Shown here: piece by piece, positions 32,953 to 43,781 of the stretch | Numbering within the stretch: position 1 is the stretch's first letter | Layout of the letters: the number at the start of each line of letters is the position of its first letter | The notes under the pieces: generated by a model | Seen by the model: the letters and a program-made list of their open reading frames with translations, nothing else | Database searches by the model: none | Told to the model about the DNA's origin: nothing | DNA from: Blattamonas nauphoetae | Lineage: Eukaryota > Preaxostyla > Oxymonadida | Direction of reading: 5' to 3' | NCBI GenBank assembly: GCA_033064195.1 | Contig: JARBJD010000012.1 | Location: 554,663 to 618,662, forward strand | DNA length: 64,000 nucleotides | Program-made: the position numbers and the translations under genes

Positions 32953-34118
32953 TCATGTTTGTTGAGCTGCCTGCTCACGGCGTATTTTCCTCTCCCGTCG
33001 CTCCGCATTCCTCTTCTCTTCTTCAGCTGCGTCAAGCAAGGTATATGGGATCAGCCTGCCAAAAAAGAAGTGTTGCGCTATCGTGTACTTATCAAAGACT
33101 TCATCTTTGATCATTTTGAAGAGCGCATAATTGATGTCGCTCCAGGACGATGACGTGGCGAGGTATGCAAGTGACGGTGAATTATCTTGCAAAGAACCAT
33201 TCTTCACTTCCAGGATATGGGTAAGACTATCGAAAAATAGGTCATGTTGTTGAAGTGCCATCACTTGTGTCGAGTTTGTGATTGAACTTGTCGGGATATC
33301 TGTGTCTGAATGGGAATCGATTCAAAAACAAGCAACACACGAATTAATTGTGCTGATCCCCACAAAAAGGGAACAAATTGGTAGTCATCAAGTCCCCAAT
33401 GCCCATGAGATCCTGCAGCCTCCAAACGGTAGCGTTTTTGGAGGAGATGAGCGAGATTCATGTATCTGACAGAAATACTTGATAAAAGAGAGCAAACACG
33501 GGGAAAATTCGGAGACCAATACCCATGAAATCATGTCGAGAGTAGTTGAAGATGTGGGACAGGCCAGTCAAGAAAAACACAAAGGCCTGTTCATGACCTG
33601 TTCCATAGTCAAGACGTTGTGGATTCCCTAAAATGTCACAAATCAGAATGGATAGATGTCACACCAAAGGAATCAAGGAAGGAGTTTGCAAGGTCGAGGA
33701 TGTCTTCACGACGATCTGTGCCGATAACTGTCCCAAGGAGTTCAATACAATTCTGAAGAATATGAAAAAGGGAAAATAAAACATCTGACACATATTGATG
33801 CCAGTAAGCAAATTCTTTGACACCGTAGCGGCTCTGGTCAGTGGATGGAACAAAGCGTTGAGTCGAATCTCGAATCTGCTCCAGAACCACAACACATGCA
33901 GGGATTGAAGGATGTAGAGGAGGTAGTTCGCTTTGAAATGAAAGTCCAGTCAGTGATTCATTTACGACAGAGATAAAATGGAGGACTCGAGCGTATCCTT
34001 CCGTTTTGTGATAATATTCCATATCTTGATGTTTTGTAATTCGTTTTTTAGCTGTCCATATGGTTTTAACATCTTGAGGATGAAGAGGAGGATCAAAGTC
34101 GAGGTTTGTGGTCGTCAT
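32953..34118 (-). CDS. PTPA: PTPA, PP2A activator (peptidyl-prolyl isomerase family)
   Basis: PTPA activates protein phosphatase 2A by acting on its catalytic subunit and metal centre. The family hallmark is visible as LEAAGSHGHWGLDDYQFVPFLWGSAQLI. Before it comes a segment rebuilt as PQRLDYGTGHEQAFVFFLTG. The N-terminal exon carries RYGVKEFAYWHQYVSDVLF and KRITKHQDMEYYHKTEGYARVL, all in family order. Several short introns separate the parts (near 33266-33300, 33460-33525 and 33625-33655). The start M is at 34118. The C-terminus ends in a short basic tail (RKIRREQAAQQT). The TPR gene lies 122 bp upstream on the same strand. Confidence 0.9.
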
Positions 34119-34239
34119 GACGTCAAAAAAATGATGGCCATGATCATCATTCTTTCGGTGATCATCGGCTTGAATGATGAATAAAAACATTGAAATGCAT
34201 AAAAAGGAAGAATATTACCAAAAAAGACAGAACCATTGT

Positions 34240-36417
34240 TCAACCATTCTGAAAAGTTGCGATTCCTCCTCTCCTCTTCGATTCCATCGACAGTTCGTCC
34301 TGTCGAGTGATTTCTAAGGGTGAATGCATAAAACCAGCCGGACCAGGGTCGTTGGAATGTTGTGGTGAGACCCACGTGGCAGCAGGAGGAGTGAAGCTGA
34401 TGCTGAGCGGGATTTTGGGGAATTGGAAGGGGGTGTTGATGAACGAGTGGAACACCTTGTCGACGCTGCGAGAGGGGAAGGAGAGGAAGGGTGTGTGAAA
34501 GGAGCATACTCTTCGATTCGCTGCTGCTCGGCCGTCTTCTTCCGTCTGAGCTCGACGCGGCGTCCAGATTGAGGCTTCGAGTTGATTGGCTCGAGATTGC
34601 GGGCAGTGGCGGTGGGCGGAAGGGGGATTGAAGAGTGGACAGTGGGAACAGTGGCCGCGGTGGATGGGAGGAGAGCCTGAAGGCGGGAGATGACCTCCTA
34701 TTTGGGAGTGAGGAGGAAGAAGAGACACACAATGGAGCCAGGCGAGACTCGGAGCTCAAATGTTAGATCATCAAAGGCGTCTTTGTATTTCTGAGAAGAA
34801 AGAGAAGCGAGGGGAGAGGAGAGAAGGGAGGGAGAAGAGTGATGGGAGAGAGTGACAGACTCCAAGTTTGAGGAACGTCTCGGCGCGATGGAGATGCAGG
34901 TCGGGCAGATGAGGAGAAGACTCGATCGCAGAATTGTGCTCCTGGATCGCTTCATCGAGGCGACCCACTTTGGACAGCTAAAACAAACAAAGGGACAGTG
35001 TGTCAGATGAGTCAGGCATGCAACAGACCTCCAACGCGAAGAAGTCGTGCACAACAGCGATTCTTCGTCTCGCCGGCGGATCGCCTGGTTTGAGTTTGAG
35101 AGCAGCGAGAAAGTCTGTCATCGCAGCAGCATACTCCGCCTTCGACTTGTGTGCGTCTGAAGGACGAGGTCGAAGAGGGAGGAAGGGGAAGGGGGAAGGA
35201 GAAGAAGAGTGAGTGAGGAAGAGAGGGGCAGACCGCCTCGGTTGAGAAGGATGACGGAGAGCGTCGGGTCCCACTCGAGTGCTTCTGTGAATGTGGAGAT
35301 GGCCTTGTTTGGCTGGCCTTGCCTGATCAGGGGTGTGAATGAGATGAACGACACACTGGAGGAGTTGGACGCCACGGTGGTTGACAATCAGAGCGAGTTG
35401 GTGTTTGACTAGGTCAGCCTGCGTGTCCTGAGGTGTGGATGGAAGACAGATGGACGAAAGGGAGAAGCACACAGATCCCAATTGGTTGAGCAGATTCTTC
35501 ATTTCGGTTTCTGCTTTGTCCAGCTCGCCAGCGAGACGGAGATACGAAGCTCTGTGGAATGAGGAAGAGAAACGAGAGACGGACCTCTTGCACCGAAGTT
35601 GAACTGACTCTGGCTTAGCCTTGATTGCGTCGATAATCACCCGCGATGCGGAAAGATTGTCGCCCTGCATCGAATATTCAGACGCCTTCAGTGTGAATGC
35701 ATCGATCCTTCGCTCAAACTCCTGCATAAACCGAATTGCGGGTTCGTAGTTCTCGTCTACGGTCAGACAATCACGACAAATCATCTTAGCTTTCTGCTCT
35801 TGTCCTATTTTCAGGTATATGTTCGAGAGAAGCATGAGGAGCGGTCGGGAATGCATTGACGAACAAAGTTCCAGAGCTTTCTCAATACGGGGAATTGCTT
35901 CATCAAACAGCTCACGGGAAATGTATGGGATTGCTGAATGCTCCCAAAGTGCCCAAAGACTCGGATATAAAGAAATTCCCTCTTCAAACATCGCTGAAGC
36001 TCTGTCGTAGTTTCCAGAACGACAAGCAATCTGTAAATCGGGAAAAAAGTTTGATAATCAGAAAGAAAAATGTGAAACACAGGATACCATCCCTTGTACA
36101 TCGTACAATCTTGCCATTTTCTCGAGTATTTGAAGAGATGGATTGAGCTCATATCCTTGGGATGGATGATTGATAAAACAGGAACAATACCGATTTTTAC
36201 GTGATAAAGTGCAGATTTAATATCAGCAACTGCGAGATACAGGTCAGCTAGATCCATGTGCCCTTCTGAAGTATCGCTGACAAAAAGTTGCCTTAGCGTT
36301 CGCGATATCCGCTCAATCAGAACCGCATGTGGAAGTTGAGACAATTCTACGATTTTTGTGTTTCTGAAAGAGATTTAGGTCATAAAAGTACGTAATAAAG
36401 AAAAACCGTTCATCCAT
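34240..36417 (-). CDS. TPR-repeat protein
   Basis: Tetratricopeptide repeats mediate protein-protein contact. Recognisable units include LWEHSAIPYISRELFDEAIP, KAKMICRDCLTVDENYEPAI, YLRLAGELDKAETEMKNLL, and later ALKLKPGDPPARRRIAVVHD with LSKVGRLDEAIQEHNSAIES and HLHRAETFLKLG. The N-terminal exon starts MDERNTKIVELSQLPHAVL at 36417 and contains a helical segment (YLAVADIKSALYHVKIG). The C-terminal region after the last repeat is Pro/Ser-rich and ends MESKRRGGIATFQNG. At least eight introns are present. Some TPR proteins with long repeat arrays act in cilia or in mRNA and proteasome assembly; nothing here settles the role. The repeat count and boundaries are approximate. Confidence 0.7.
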
Positions 36418-36604
36418 ATGCAACTCAATGGGCTCCAATTTTTGGAGATTTCCACATTACTCATCAAAACAAAATAACAACACAAATGTCAAATGTTTGA
36501 AAGTGAAGTGGGCCTTTCTTCTCGACTGATGGATGATGATTGATCTGACGCCATGCACAGATTTGCAATCATATGGATCGAACCAGGATTTATTATTTTC
36601 ATCG

Positions 36605-37052
36605 ATGAAAAAGAGTATGAGTGATTATGACTGTAATTGTTGTCACATACTGTTCTTCTTACTTGAAACTTCAATATTCTTCTCGTCTTTCCTATCCTTT
36701 ATCATTTTTTCATTCCACCATCTCAGAGAGGCAAAGCAAGCGAATGACACTGACTCGAAAATACTCTATCAACAAAAAAGTCAAGGAGCATAATAAGAAA
36801 CTGAAAAAACTCGCAAAATTTAAGCCAACTCGTAAAGGTATCCTTGAAATGTCCTCTCCTCACAGAATTGTTTCTAAACTTTGCTTAGGACCAAGAAAAG
36901 AGCCTCCGATTCCTGCTGCATGTCCATTCAAGGAGCAGCTCCTGGAAAGAGCCGAACAACTTCGTGATGATTTGAAGAAGGAAAAAGAAGAGAAGAAAAA
37001 GATCCAAGCGATCTCCAAGAAGAAGGCGCAAGCATCAGCTAAAGGAGAATGA
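36605..37052 (+). CDS. Stand-alone GNL3/nucleostemin N-terminal (Grn1) domain
   Basis: The product (about 100 residues) begins MKKKRQSKRMTLTRKYSINKK and continues with EHNKKLKKLAKF, then PRKEPPIPAACPFKEQLLERAE and a Lys/Glu coiled tail. This matches the N-terminal Grn1 domain of nucleostemin/GNL3 and GNL3L, which sits before a circularly permuted GTPase domain and binds pre-60S ribosomal factors. The start joins ATG 36605 through an intron (donor GTATGA, acceptor CTCAG at about 36726). A second, in-frame intron of about 51 nt (near 36838-36888) removes a segment that is not conserved. A stop follows at 37050-37052 and no GTPase follows. It is thus either a truncated paralogue or a gene split from its GTPase. 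It ends about 20 bp from the convergent HMGR stop. Confidence 0.7.
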
Positions 37053-37073
37053 AAATAAATACACCATACGTGT

Positions 37074-38799
37074 TTAGATCTGATTATTCTCTTTTTTTCC
37101 TTTGAGAAGTTCGATTCTTTTCATCATTTCACGAAAAATTGAAGAAGTCACTGGTTCTCGAGTCCATGAAGTGTAATCGTTTTCTAAGTGTTCGATGAAT
37201 TTAACCAAGTTGAAAATATGCCTGGAGGCAGGAACACATTCAAAATCACCAGATAGCTTGTGTGTAAGTTTTGTTTTCGTTTTGTCTCCATTCTCCGTGG
37301 TTCAATTCGGATGAACTGGTCTATAAAGTGGAGAAAATGTTCACTTCTATCAATCAGAATTAAACAAGTCGATCTGTTCAGCCATCTCACAGAGAGCAGC
37401 CAATTCTGAGGCGAGGACAAGTGCAGCAGTCACGCTACTCAGAGTTCGGACCGCCTCGCCGGTTGGGAGTGTTTGCCGATTGGGGATGATGCTGTCCAGA
37501 TTGGCGGACTGAGCTGGCAGGCCTGTCCCACCGCCCACAGTCGCCATCTCGAGACAAGGAAGGGAGACCGAGAGGAGGAGAGAATTAGGACTGACAAAAA
37601 TCCAAAAAAAGATGGTGGAGTGGAAGAGCGAGACCTTAGAAGCGATGTTGAAACAATCGCTGAAGATGATTCAACAAGTTGCGCGAGGTCCTGTCCAGTT
37701 GCAGTGAACACAGCAGCAAGCGTCTGTGCCGCTGTGAGCGAGAACCCTTCTGCAGAAAGAATGAGGAAGATGAGACACGCACCAACAGATCCGGCCTTTT
37801 GTGTGCTCAGATTGTTCGCTTCAACGATGTTGTGGATTGTTTCGAGAGAAGCTGTCGATGATCTTGGAGAGAGATGAAGACGGGATGATGGATTTCAAAC
37901 AAGGATAGGACGTCCCGGCGAAGGAGAATTTGGGCTGTCACGCTTTTGCCTCTTCCAAGGAGGGTGTTGATACCCGATACCTTCTTATCCACACACACAT
38001 TCCCGCTGAGACTGAAACGACATGAAGGAAGATTGTACGCAGACCTCAGAACCTTCATGTCAGGCCAATCACCGTTCTGCATCGTGGAGAGTGCTTTCTG
38101 AACTCCGTTGGACAGCATGTTCATGCCCATTGCATCTCCTGCGTCAGCACTGAACCGGATGAATAATTCTCTCCCAGCCGGATGAACTGATATAGAAATG
38201 AGTGAAAGTCTTGAGCTTGTTTGTTTGAAACAAGTGTTGACAAAAGAGAAGGCGTTTTCGGTGTGCAACCATTCAACACATTCGAAACATCTAGAAACAT
38301 GAGCAAGAGGTAAAAAAACCGAATAGGGGATGAAAACGAAACCAATGGAGCTCGTGAGATCCCCTTATTGATAGTATGGGTGGATATAGACCCTGAAAAC
38401 TTGAGAATGTTGAAAAAGACCGTGTGCCTTGCAGATATCGCTGCCTGAATTGATTAAAGCGATAACTTTTGAATCAATGGAGGACAAAGGGACAGAGAAT
38501 GCTTTTGTGTTGACAATTATCGAATGAGAGATTGATTGTGGTAGTTGAAGACATCCAATGATATTTTCACAACACTTTGAAGCACTGGCCTGAAATAAAC
38601 TTTCATGACCATCAACAGGAAGCCATGTATCAGTTTTCGTTTGGGAGATGTGTTGAACGACTGATTGTTTGGTTGAGAGAGTATATTGTTGACGGAGAGA
38701 GACAGCTCGAATATTGTCATTTCCAAGGAGAGTTTCGAGTTGATACAACTTGATTGTTCCATTTTGCAAACCTTTTAGCATTGAATGATCATTGTGCAT
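37074..38799 (-). CDS. HMG-CoA reductase (class I), soluble form
   Basis: Makes mevalonate from HMG-CoA with NADPH, the committed step of the mevalonate pathway for isoprenoids. Conserved blocks in order: CCENIIGCLQLP; SISRAPLVS with ECVEWLHTENAF; FSADAGDAMGMNMLSNGV; LSGNVCVDKKVSGIN with the catalytic Lys; TATGQDLAQ with the catalytic Asp; and ATVGGGTGLPAQSANL. A C-terminal His sits in KFIEHLEN, where the family has its catalytic His. The usual TTEG motif with the catalytic Glu appears as SIDS, so the Glu is Asp here. No membrane-spanning N-terminal region is seen, and the first in-frame ATG is 38799. Very short introns are required, one of 28 or 37 nt near 38372-38399. Assignment is secure; activity is not. 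Confidence 0.9.
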
Positions 38800-39419
38800 A
38801 TGTTTCTTTGGATTCGGCCCAGAAAATGGAAATTTGTGATCGCGATTCAAGAAAAGTCACTGTTCTGGTAAAAAGGTGTCGAACATGCCATTTCAAACAG
38901 CTATCACATAAAGTGGATAATTTCGGAGTTATTATTGTGTTCCTCTCCAACATTCCCAAAAAAGGTCTCGAAGGTAGTGGAGAAAGAATTGGAGAAAAAT
39001 ATTCAACAATATCCAAAAAGCTGTGACAAAACGTCGTAGAAAGAGAGATCACACATGCATCCTGGGAAATGACTGAAAAAAGATGAAGGCATGATGGTTA
39101 GAGAAAACGAAGTAGAATGATAAAATGAACTATGCTAGAGATACACAAGATTAGAAATCAATGAAGCGAGCTTCTATTTCTGTATCCGTATCTCCAAATT
39201 CTCTTCACCGGTTGAAATGGGTACAGTTCCACTGATGTTAATAAAAGTACCAAAGTGTGCCGGTGGTTGGTGAAAAAGCGTCATGGCGACAGACATACAT
39301 GCACAAGTTGTTGTGGTAATCAGGATAAGAAGTTATTGTGATAGACACATTGCTTGTTTCGAGTGAAACAAAAAGAGATCAATATCCCATAATCCAAAGA
39401 AAGTGAATCGATCCCTCAT
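38800..39419. other. Intergenic spacer between divergent genes
   Basis: About 600 bases between HMG-CoA reductase and a Ser-rich gene. A minus-strand frame (38789-39052) overlaps the presumed HMGR start and could be an upstream exon, but it shows no HMGR or membrane-anchor resemblance. Nothing else is recognised. Confidence 0.35.
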
Positions 39420-41621
39420 ATGTCCTCAGTTCCGAGGCATCGTGCCTCTCTGAGACATATGAAATCGATGGATGCCCTTGTTCCACTTCTCTCACAGTCG
39501 TCTTCCAAGCCATCGACGAATCCATCCCCACTTCACATTCCTGACCTCAATCTCACTCGCCCTCCAATATCTCCTCATTCTTCCCAAGGACCAAACGCTT
39601 CAAACTCATCAAATATCTGGGTCACGCCTTCATTTGCAGTTCCACCCTCTCCGACTGCTCCACCAGAGGTCCAGACCGGAAATACGAAAGCAATCCGTCA
39701 AAAAAAGAGTGAACAGCGTTTCAACGAAGCTAAACGTCAAAAAATCTGGTCTGAGTGGTTGACATCCTGGGGGCTTGCAAAGGACTTGGATCAAAATACT
39801 TTGGATGCTTATGAGAATGAATGGGCTGACGATGAATCAAGCGACGAAAACTCCGATGAAGAATCAAACGAGCAGCGAAATGATCCATCATTCTCACATT
39901 TCAATGTCCCTGATGGTTCTCTCACTCGTCCTGAATTCGAGAAAACCGAAGATCAATCTCAACAATCTTTCTCAAAACAAACAAGACGGGAACGAAGTGC
40001 ATCGTTCTCACAACTTCATGCAGCTCATCCCAAAGATATGGTTCGATCATCCACTGCACGATTTGATGCATATCAGACAAAACAACCGCAAGTGCATCAG
40101 CCTTCGTCGAAGAACGTTAAAAATGATGTTTCCACGATAAAGAAGCACGAAACACTCTCTTCGATTGGAACATCTGATGTTGTTACAACAGCTGACAGCG
40201 AGTTAATTCAACAACACCCACCCTCAGGCAGACCTCGTCCATCTCAGAAATTTCAGAAAGCTCGCGAAGCTGCTGCGTCTATTTCAAAGAGACCTCAGTC
40301 AACTGCTTCAGAAAGAGGTGTTGCTCACTATATGAAAGATACAGTGTCCTTATCGATCAAAAGGAAGGGGAAGCATGAATGCCAATTTGTGTACCCGTTC
40401 ACACCCGCAACGTTGTTGACCGCAGAACAAATCGAAAAGCAAAGTCTGCAGTCCTCCCTCGCCTCCGCCCACACCACACGCACTCGCTCAAAATCACCCT
40501 CCAAGCCACACATCGCTGAGTCATGCCTTCCTTTCAAATCTCGCCGCCAATTTGCAGATAATACACTCGATGTCCCTTACAAGTCCCCATACAGCCAGTC
40601 TGAACTCCGACGGTCAGATTCCCGCTCTTACGCCGTCAAATCGATGCGAGCCAGCTTCTCTGGACGAGAGAGTGTCCACCAAGAAACCACTCGCTCAGAA
40701 CACTCCCGACGCAGTGTGAGTGCATCGAGCACCAGTCGGAATCGCCGTGACCGATCCTCTTCGGATACTTACCATGCTCGCCCTTTCACAGCACGCACGT
40801 CAGTCTCCAACCCAAACACCAAACGCCTGCCGAACGCCTCCAACCCACACTCCAGCCGACCACTCACTTCACGCGAACGCAGAGACGAAGAAGACTCGGC
40901 CAGGACACGCTCGTATTCAGCCCAACTCGGAAGGAAGGGCTCAAACGACTCGTTCGACTGGAGGAAGCGAGGATGGAGTGCTGGCAATCAAAAGTCTGAC
41001 CAGACAGAGACCAAGACAGCAGGCCGGCCTCGCCCGTCAACCACTCGCAGCCACTCCAAATCCAAGCGACCGAGCAGCTCGGGACGGAACCCACCATCGC
41101 ACAGTCCTCTTCCTCCAAACAGCAACGCACGCATGACAGAAGCACCCAACTCCATCTCCACTGTCGTAAAGACACGCCCAAAAGAAACAAAAGTGTTTCT
41201 GCTGCACGCTGACGGGAAGTTGGAACGGCTGACCCAGAAACCAGACCGTGACCCGAGCGACCTCAGCGTGAGTGTGGAGAAGGAGTTCGACTCGTGGATC
41301 ATGAAGAAGCTGCGGAACGGACAGAAACTGTATCGCTACGTGAAGCCGAAGAAAGGAGTGGACGAGCAGATTGCGAAGAGCGGGGAGGAGAGGAGGAAGT
41401 ACCAGGACTCCGAGATCGACGACAGTGTGCGTGTTGTGATGGACCGGAACATGAACAGGCTCGACGGGATCATCTGCCTCGCCGACTCTGTCAGCAAAGA
41501 GAAAGGGCTCCTGCTGATGGACATCCTCCGCGGGCAGACACAGGCAAGCAATGCTTTGGGCGATATCGGGTGGTTTGGAGAGGGTGTTCCCGATGCAACG
41601 GGGGAGAGAGAGAATGGATGA
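39420..41621 (+). CDS. Ser/Arg-rich orphan with conserved-looking C-terminus
   Basis: A single-exon gene of 733 codons with no recognised family. Residues 1-600 are low complexity (Ser, Pro, Thr, Arg, Gln), with acidic clusters (ADDESSDENSDEESNE) and Arg/Ser-rich stretches suggesting disorder. Residues about 600-733 look folded: KETKVFLLHADGKLERLTQK, EFDSWIMKKLRNGQKLYRYV, DSVRVVMDRNMNRLDGIICL and KEKGLLLMDILRGQTQASNA. Unbroken length in an intron-rich neighbourhood supports it being a real gene. Third-position GC rises strongly toward the 3' end. A nuclear or cytoskeletal role would be a guess. Confidence 0.75.
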   Translation: MSSVPRHRASLRHMKSMDALVPLLSQSSSKPSTNPSPLHIPDLNLTRPPISPHSSQGPNASNSSNIWVTPSFAVPPSPTAPPEVQTGNTKAIRQKKSEQRFNEAKRQKIWSEWLTSWGLAKDLDQNTLDAYENEWADDESSDENSDEESNEQRNDPSFSHFNVPDGSLTRPEFEKTEDQSQQSFSKQTRRERSASFSQLHAAHPKDMVRSSTARFDAYQTKQPQVHQPSSKNVKNDVSTIKKHETLSSIGTSDVVTTADSELIQQHPPSGRPRPSQKFQKAREAAASISKRPQSTASERGVAHYMKDTVSLSIKRKGKHECQFVYPFTPATLLTAEQIEKQSLQSSLASAHTTRTRSKSPSKPHIAESCLPFKSRRQFADNTLDVPYKSPYSQSELRRSDSRSYAVKSMRASFSGRESVHQETTRSEHSRRSVSASSTSRNRRDRSSSDTYHARPFTARTSVSNPNTKRLPNASNPHSSRPLTSRERRDEEDSARTRSYSAQLGRKGSNDSFDWRKRGWSAGNQKSDQTETKTAGRPRPSTTRSHSKSKRPSSSGRNPPSHSPLPPNSNARMTEAPNSISTVVKTRPKETKVFLLHADGKLERLTQKPDRDPSDLSVSVEKEFDSWIMKKLRNGQKLYRYVKPKKGVDEQIAKSGEERRKYQDSEIDDSVRVVMDRNMNRLDGIICLADSVSKEKGLLLMDILRGQTQASNALGDIGWFGEGVPDATGERENG

Positions 41622-42300
41622 TAGAATGACCATATCTTTTTTCCTCTTTATTTACCACTCACTCATCATTTGGGCGATTCTCTTTGAAAGGTCGCAAAAC
41701 ACTAATGTGCGTCCCAAAAATTCATTTTTTGCCCAATTACCGTTCTTTATTTCAGTAGACAAGAAATAGGGAAATTATTGAATTTTAAGTTCGATCGCGT
41801 TCGATATCGTCCTTTTTTGTTGAAGACAATAGTGCACACTTTTTGTCACAGAATCTGTTCGAAAACAGAGAAACGATGGAAAACTACATAAAACGCTCAT
41901 TCTGTGTGAGAGAACCAACACAAAGACATCTATTGTAGAAAAAGACACGAAAAGTTCTGAATGGCAAAATCAACAATCATGATGAATTTAGTCTTCAAGA
42001 TTGGCGGAACATGTCTAACAGAGGTGCTTTGAGGTATCTCTTGATTCAAAACGGTATTTGATGGGAATTAGAGGAAGAGTAGGGCGAACAAAGAGTCAGT
42101 GCCCGTTTGTGATCTATAAGACGAGAAATTTGTGAAAAAAGTTCCGATCGCGAGTGAAAACTGGAGAAAATATCACACAGTGCAAGTGTACAGATTGTCT
42201 TCTGGCTGTGAGAAACAATCTGTCTCGCCTCAAAAAAGTGCTGAGTGTCTGTCAGTGTGAACGAAATATATGACACAAACCAGGAGAATCACATGTAATG

Positions 42301-42348
42301 CACGGTATTAGGTCGGTTCAATCACGAATCTGACAAATGAATACCGTG
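42301..42348. repeat. 9-bp inverted repeat with 30-nt loop
   Basis: CACGGTATT at 42301-42309 pairs with AATACCGTG at 42340-42348. The loop contains GGTTCAATC, partly like a Pol III B box, but no A box is seen upstream. It could be a structured RNA, an operator-like site or chance. It sits in a spacer with no gene. Confidence 0.35.
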
Positions 42349-42668
42349 TGATGAAGAAGGAGTCACCTGAACTTGGAATCTGGAAAAAAGTGAGTGAAAA
42401 TGGGAAAATCTGGTAATTCAAACCTTAAACGGGGAGAGAGAGGATGTTTATGTGAACTCTGCTGTTTTCTTTACGATATATAGAGTGGGGATGGAGATAA
42501 AACGGAGGCGACCTTTCATTTAGAATCGCCCATTTGTCTTCATTTTCCCCCATATACCCGTATGATATCTTTACCCTTAATTTTGGGAACACAACACGAT
42601 TCTTCTTGATGTTTACGCTATCTTATATCCAATTGAAGCTGTTTTTTGGTTCAATGTCAGTCATTGTG

Positions 42669-42676
42669 GTTATGGG
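42669..42676. repeat. 8-bp target-site duplication, left copy
   Basis: GTTATGGG, repeated exactly at 43647-43654, flanking the mobile element on its left. Eight bases is the duplication length made by hAT transposases. Confidence 0.9.
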
Positions 42677-43646
42677 CAGGGTTGTCGGAATGACTTAGTA
42701 GTAAGGAATTTGACTTACTTTTCGCTTTTTTCTCGTGACTTAAGACTAAGTCGTTTTTCTTCGAAAGTAAGTAATTTCACTTTTTTTCCACTTTTTGTGG
42801 TCTTGATCAAAGGGTATACAATAACCGTTCGTCGACAGAATCTCAAATCGTGCACAAAAGTATTGCTCTCCGATAAGAATTAAATATCTTATGAGTAAAC
42901 ATCTTTAAGGTCCAAGAGAGGTTATTTGTGGAATAGAGAAAAAGTCTGTGTGGGTCAGATCTTGATTGAATGAAAAGAATCTTTCATTGTACGTTCAATC
43001 ACAGAATCCTCTACATTCAATTTGCTGTTTCTGACAGAGCGGGAGTACAGACTTGACAAAAATGCAATCTCTAGACACAAACATGAAACTCTCCCATTCT
43101 TCCTGGTTAGACTCGAAGACTGTTCCACCGACTTGCTTTTGTCACAGTAGTGAGTTCAGCAACTATTATTCAAAGATTTCGATCGATGATCACCTTGTAC
43201 GACATCACTTCCAGAATCACTTCGAAACAGACCAGACCACGACTGACAAGTGGTTTTTCTTCGAGTATCGTCATTCTGGTCGGGAGATGCGGAGTTTTCA
43301 TCGACAGAGATTGCATAATTTCGTTCTTCTCGCCCGTTATTTCCTGTTTTCTGTATGTTTTATGTTCGACAGATTATTTCTTTCCCTTCTTCCCTTTCTT
43401 CAGTTTCACTTCAACCCTGCTCTTTGCTTTATCTGCTTCCTCTTCCCCATCGCCCAGGAGCACAATCCAACATGAGAAGTGTCGGTTTTCTTCACGTTCG
43501 TCTCATTTCATCGAAAAAAACACAATATTTTGCTCAAAAATGATCTTACATATGTAATAACTTAGTAGTAAGTCGTTTTTCCTTACTTCTTACTACTAAG
43601 TCATTTTTCCACGACTTAAGTCAACTCAGAGGGCCCGACAACCCTG
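42677..43646. mobile_element. Non-autonomous hAT-type DNA transposon (MITE-like)
   Basis: A 970-bp element bounded by perfect 12-bp terminal inverted repeats (CAGGGTTGTCGG at 42677-42688 and its reverse complement at 43635-43646), and flanked by an 8-bp duplication GTTATGGG. The terminus starting CAGGG and the 8-bp duplication together fit the hAT superfamily. The subterminal motif CTTAGTAGTAAG occurs at 42694-42705, again at 43561-43572, and inverted at 43589-43600; repeated GACTTA motifs lie around these, a pattern typical of transposase-binding sites. No transposase frame is present: the plus-strand frame at 43053-43475 lacks hAT motifs and looks spurious. The element is therefore expected to move only with an enzyme supplied elsewhere. 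It sits about 130 bp upstream of the ribosomal protein L5 start. Confidence 0.92.
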
Positions 43647-43654
43647 GTTATGGG
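43647..43654. repeat. 8-bp target-site duplication, right copy
   Basis: GTTATGGG directly after the right terminal repeat, identical to 42669-42676. Confidence 0.9.
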
Positions 43655-43781
43655 TTTGATCTTGCTTTGCGAGACATTTTTTAGTCCAAACGCAATAAAG
43701 GTATCAAACATCACTCATATTGTAACTTCTCTGTCATATTTTCTCCTTCTTTCTCGTTTTCATCACAGCGAATCATCACAA

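Larger units (their letters stand above)
41622..42676. other. Gene-poor spacer upstream of hAT-type element
   Basis: About 1 kb without a gene I can support. A minus-strand frame at 42046-42276 is short and unlike any family. It contains the 9-bp inverted repeat at 42301-42348, then the target-site duplication of the mobile element. Confidence 0.5.

Noticed and set aside
43053..43475. 140-codon frame inside the hAT-type element
   Set aside because: No hAT transposase motifs, poor composition and no methionine context; judged spurious.
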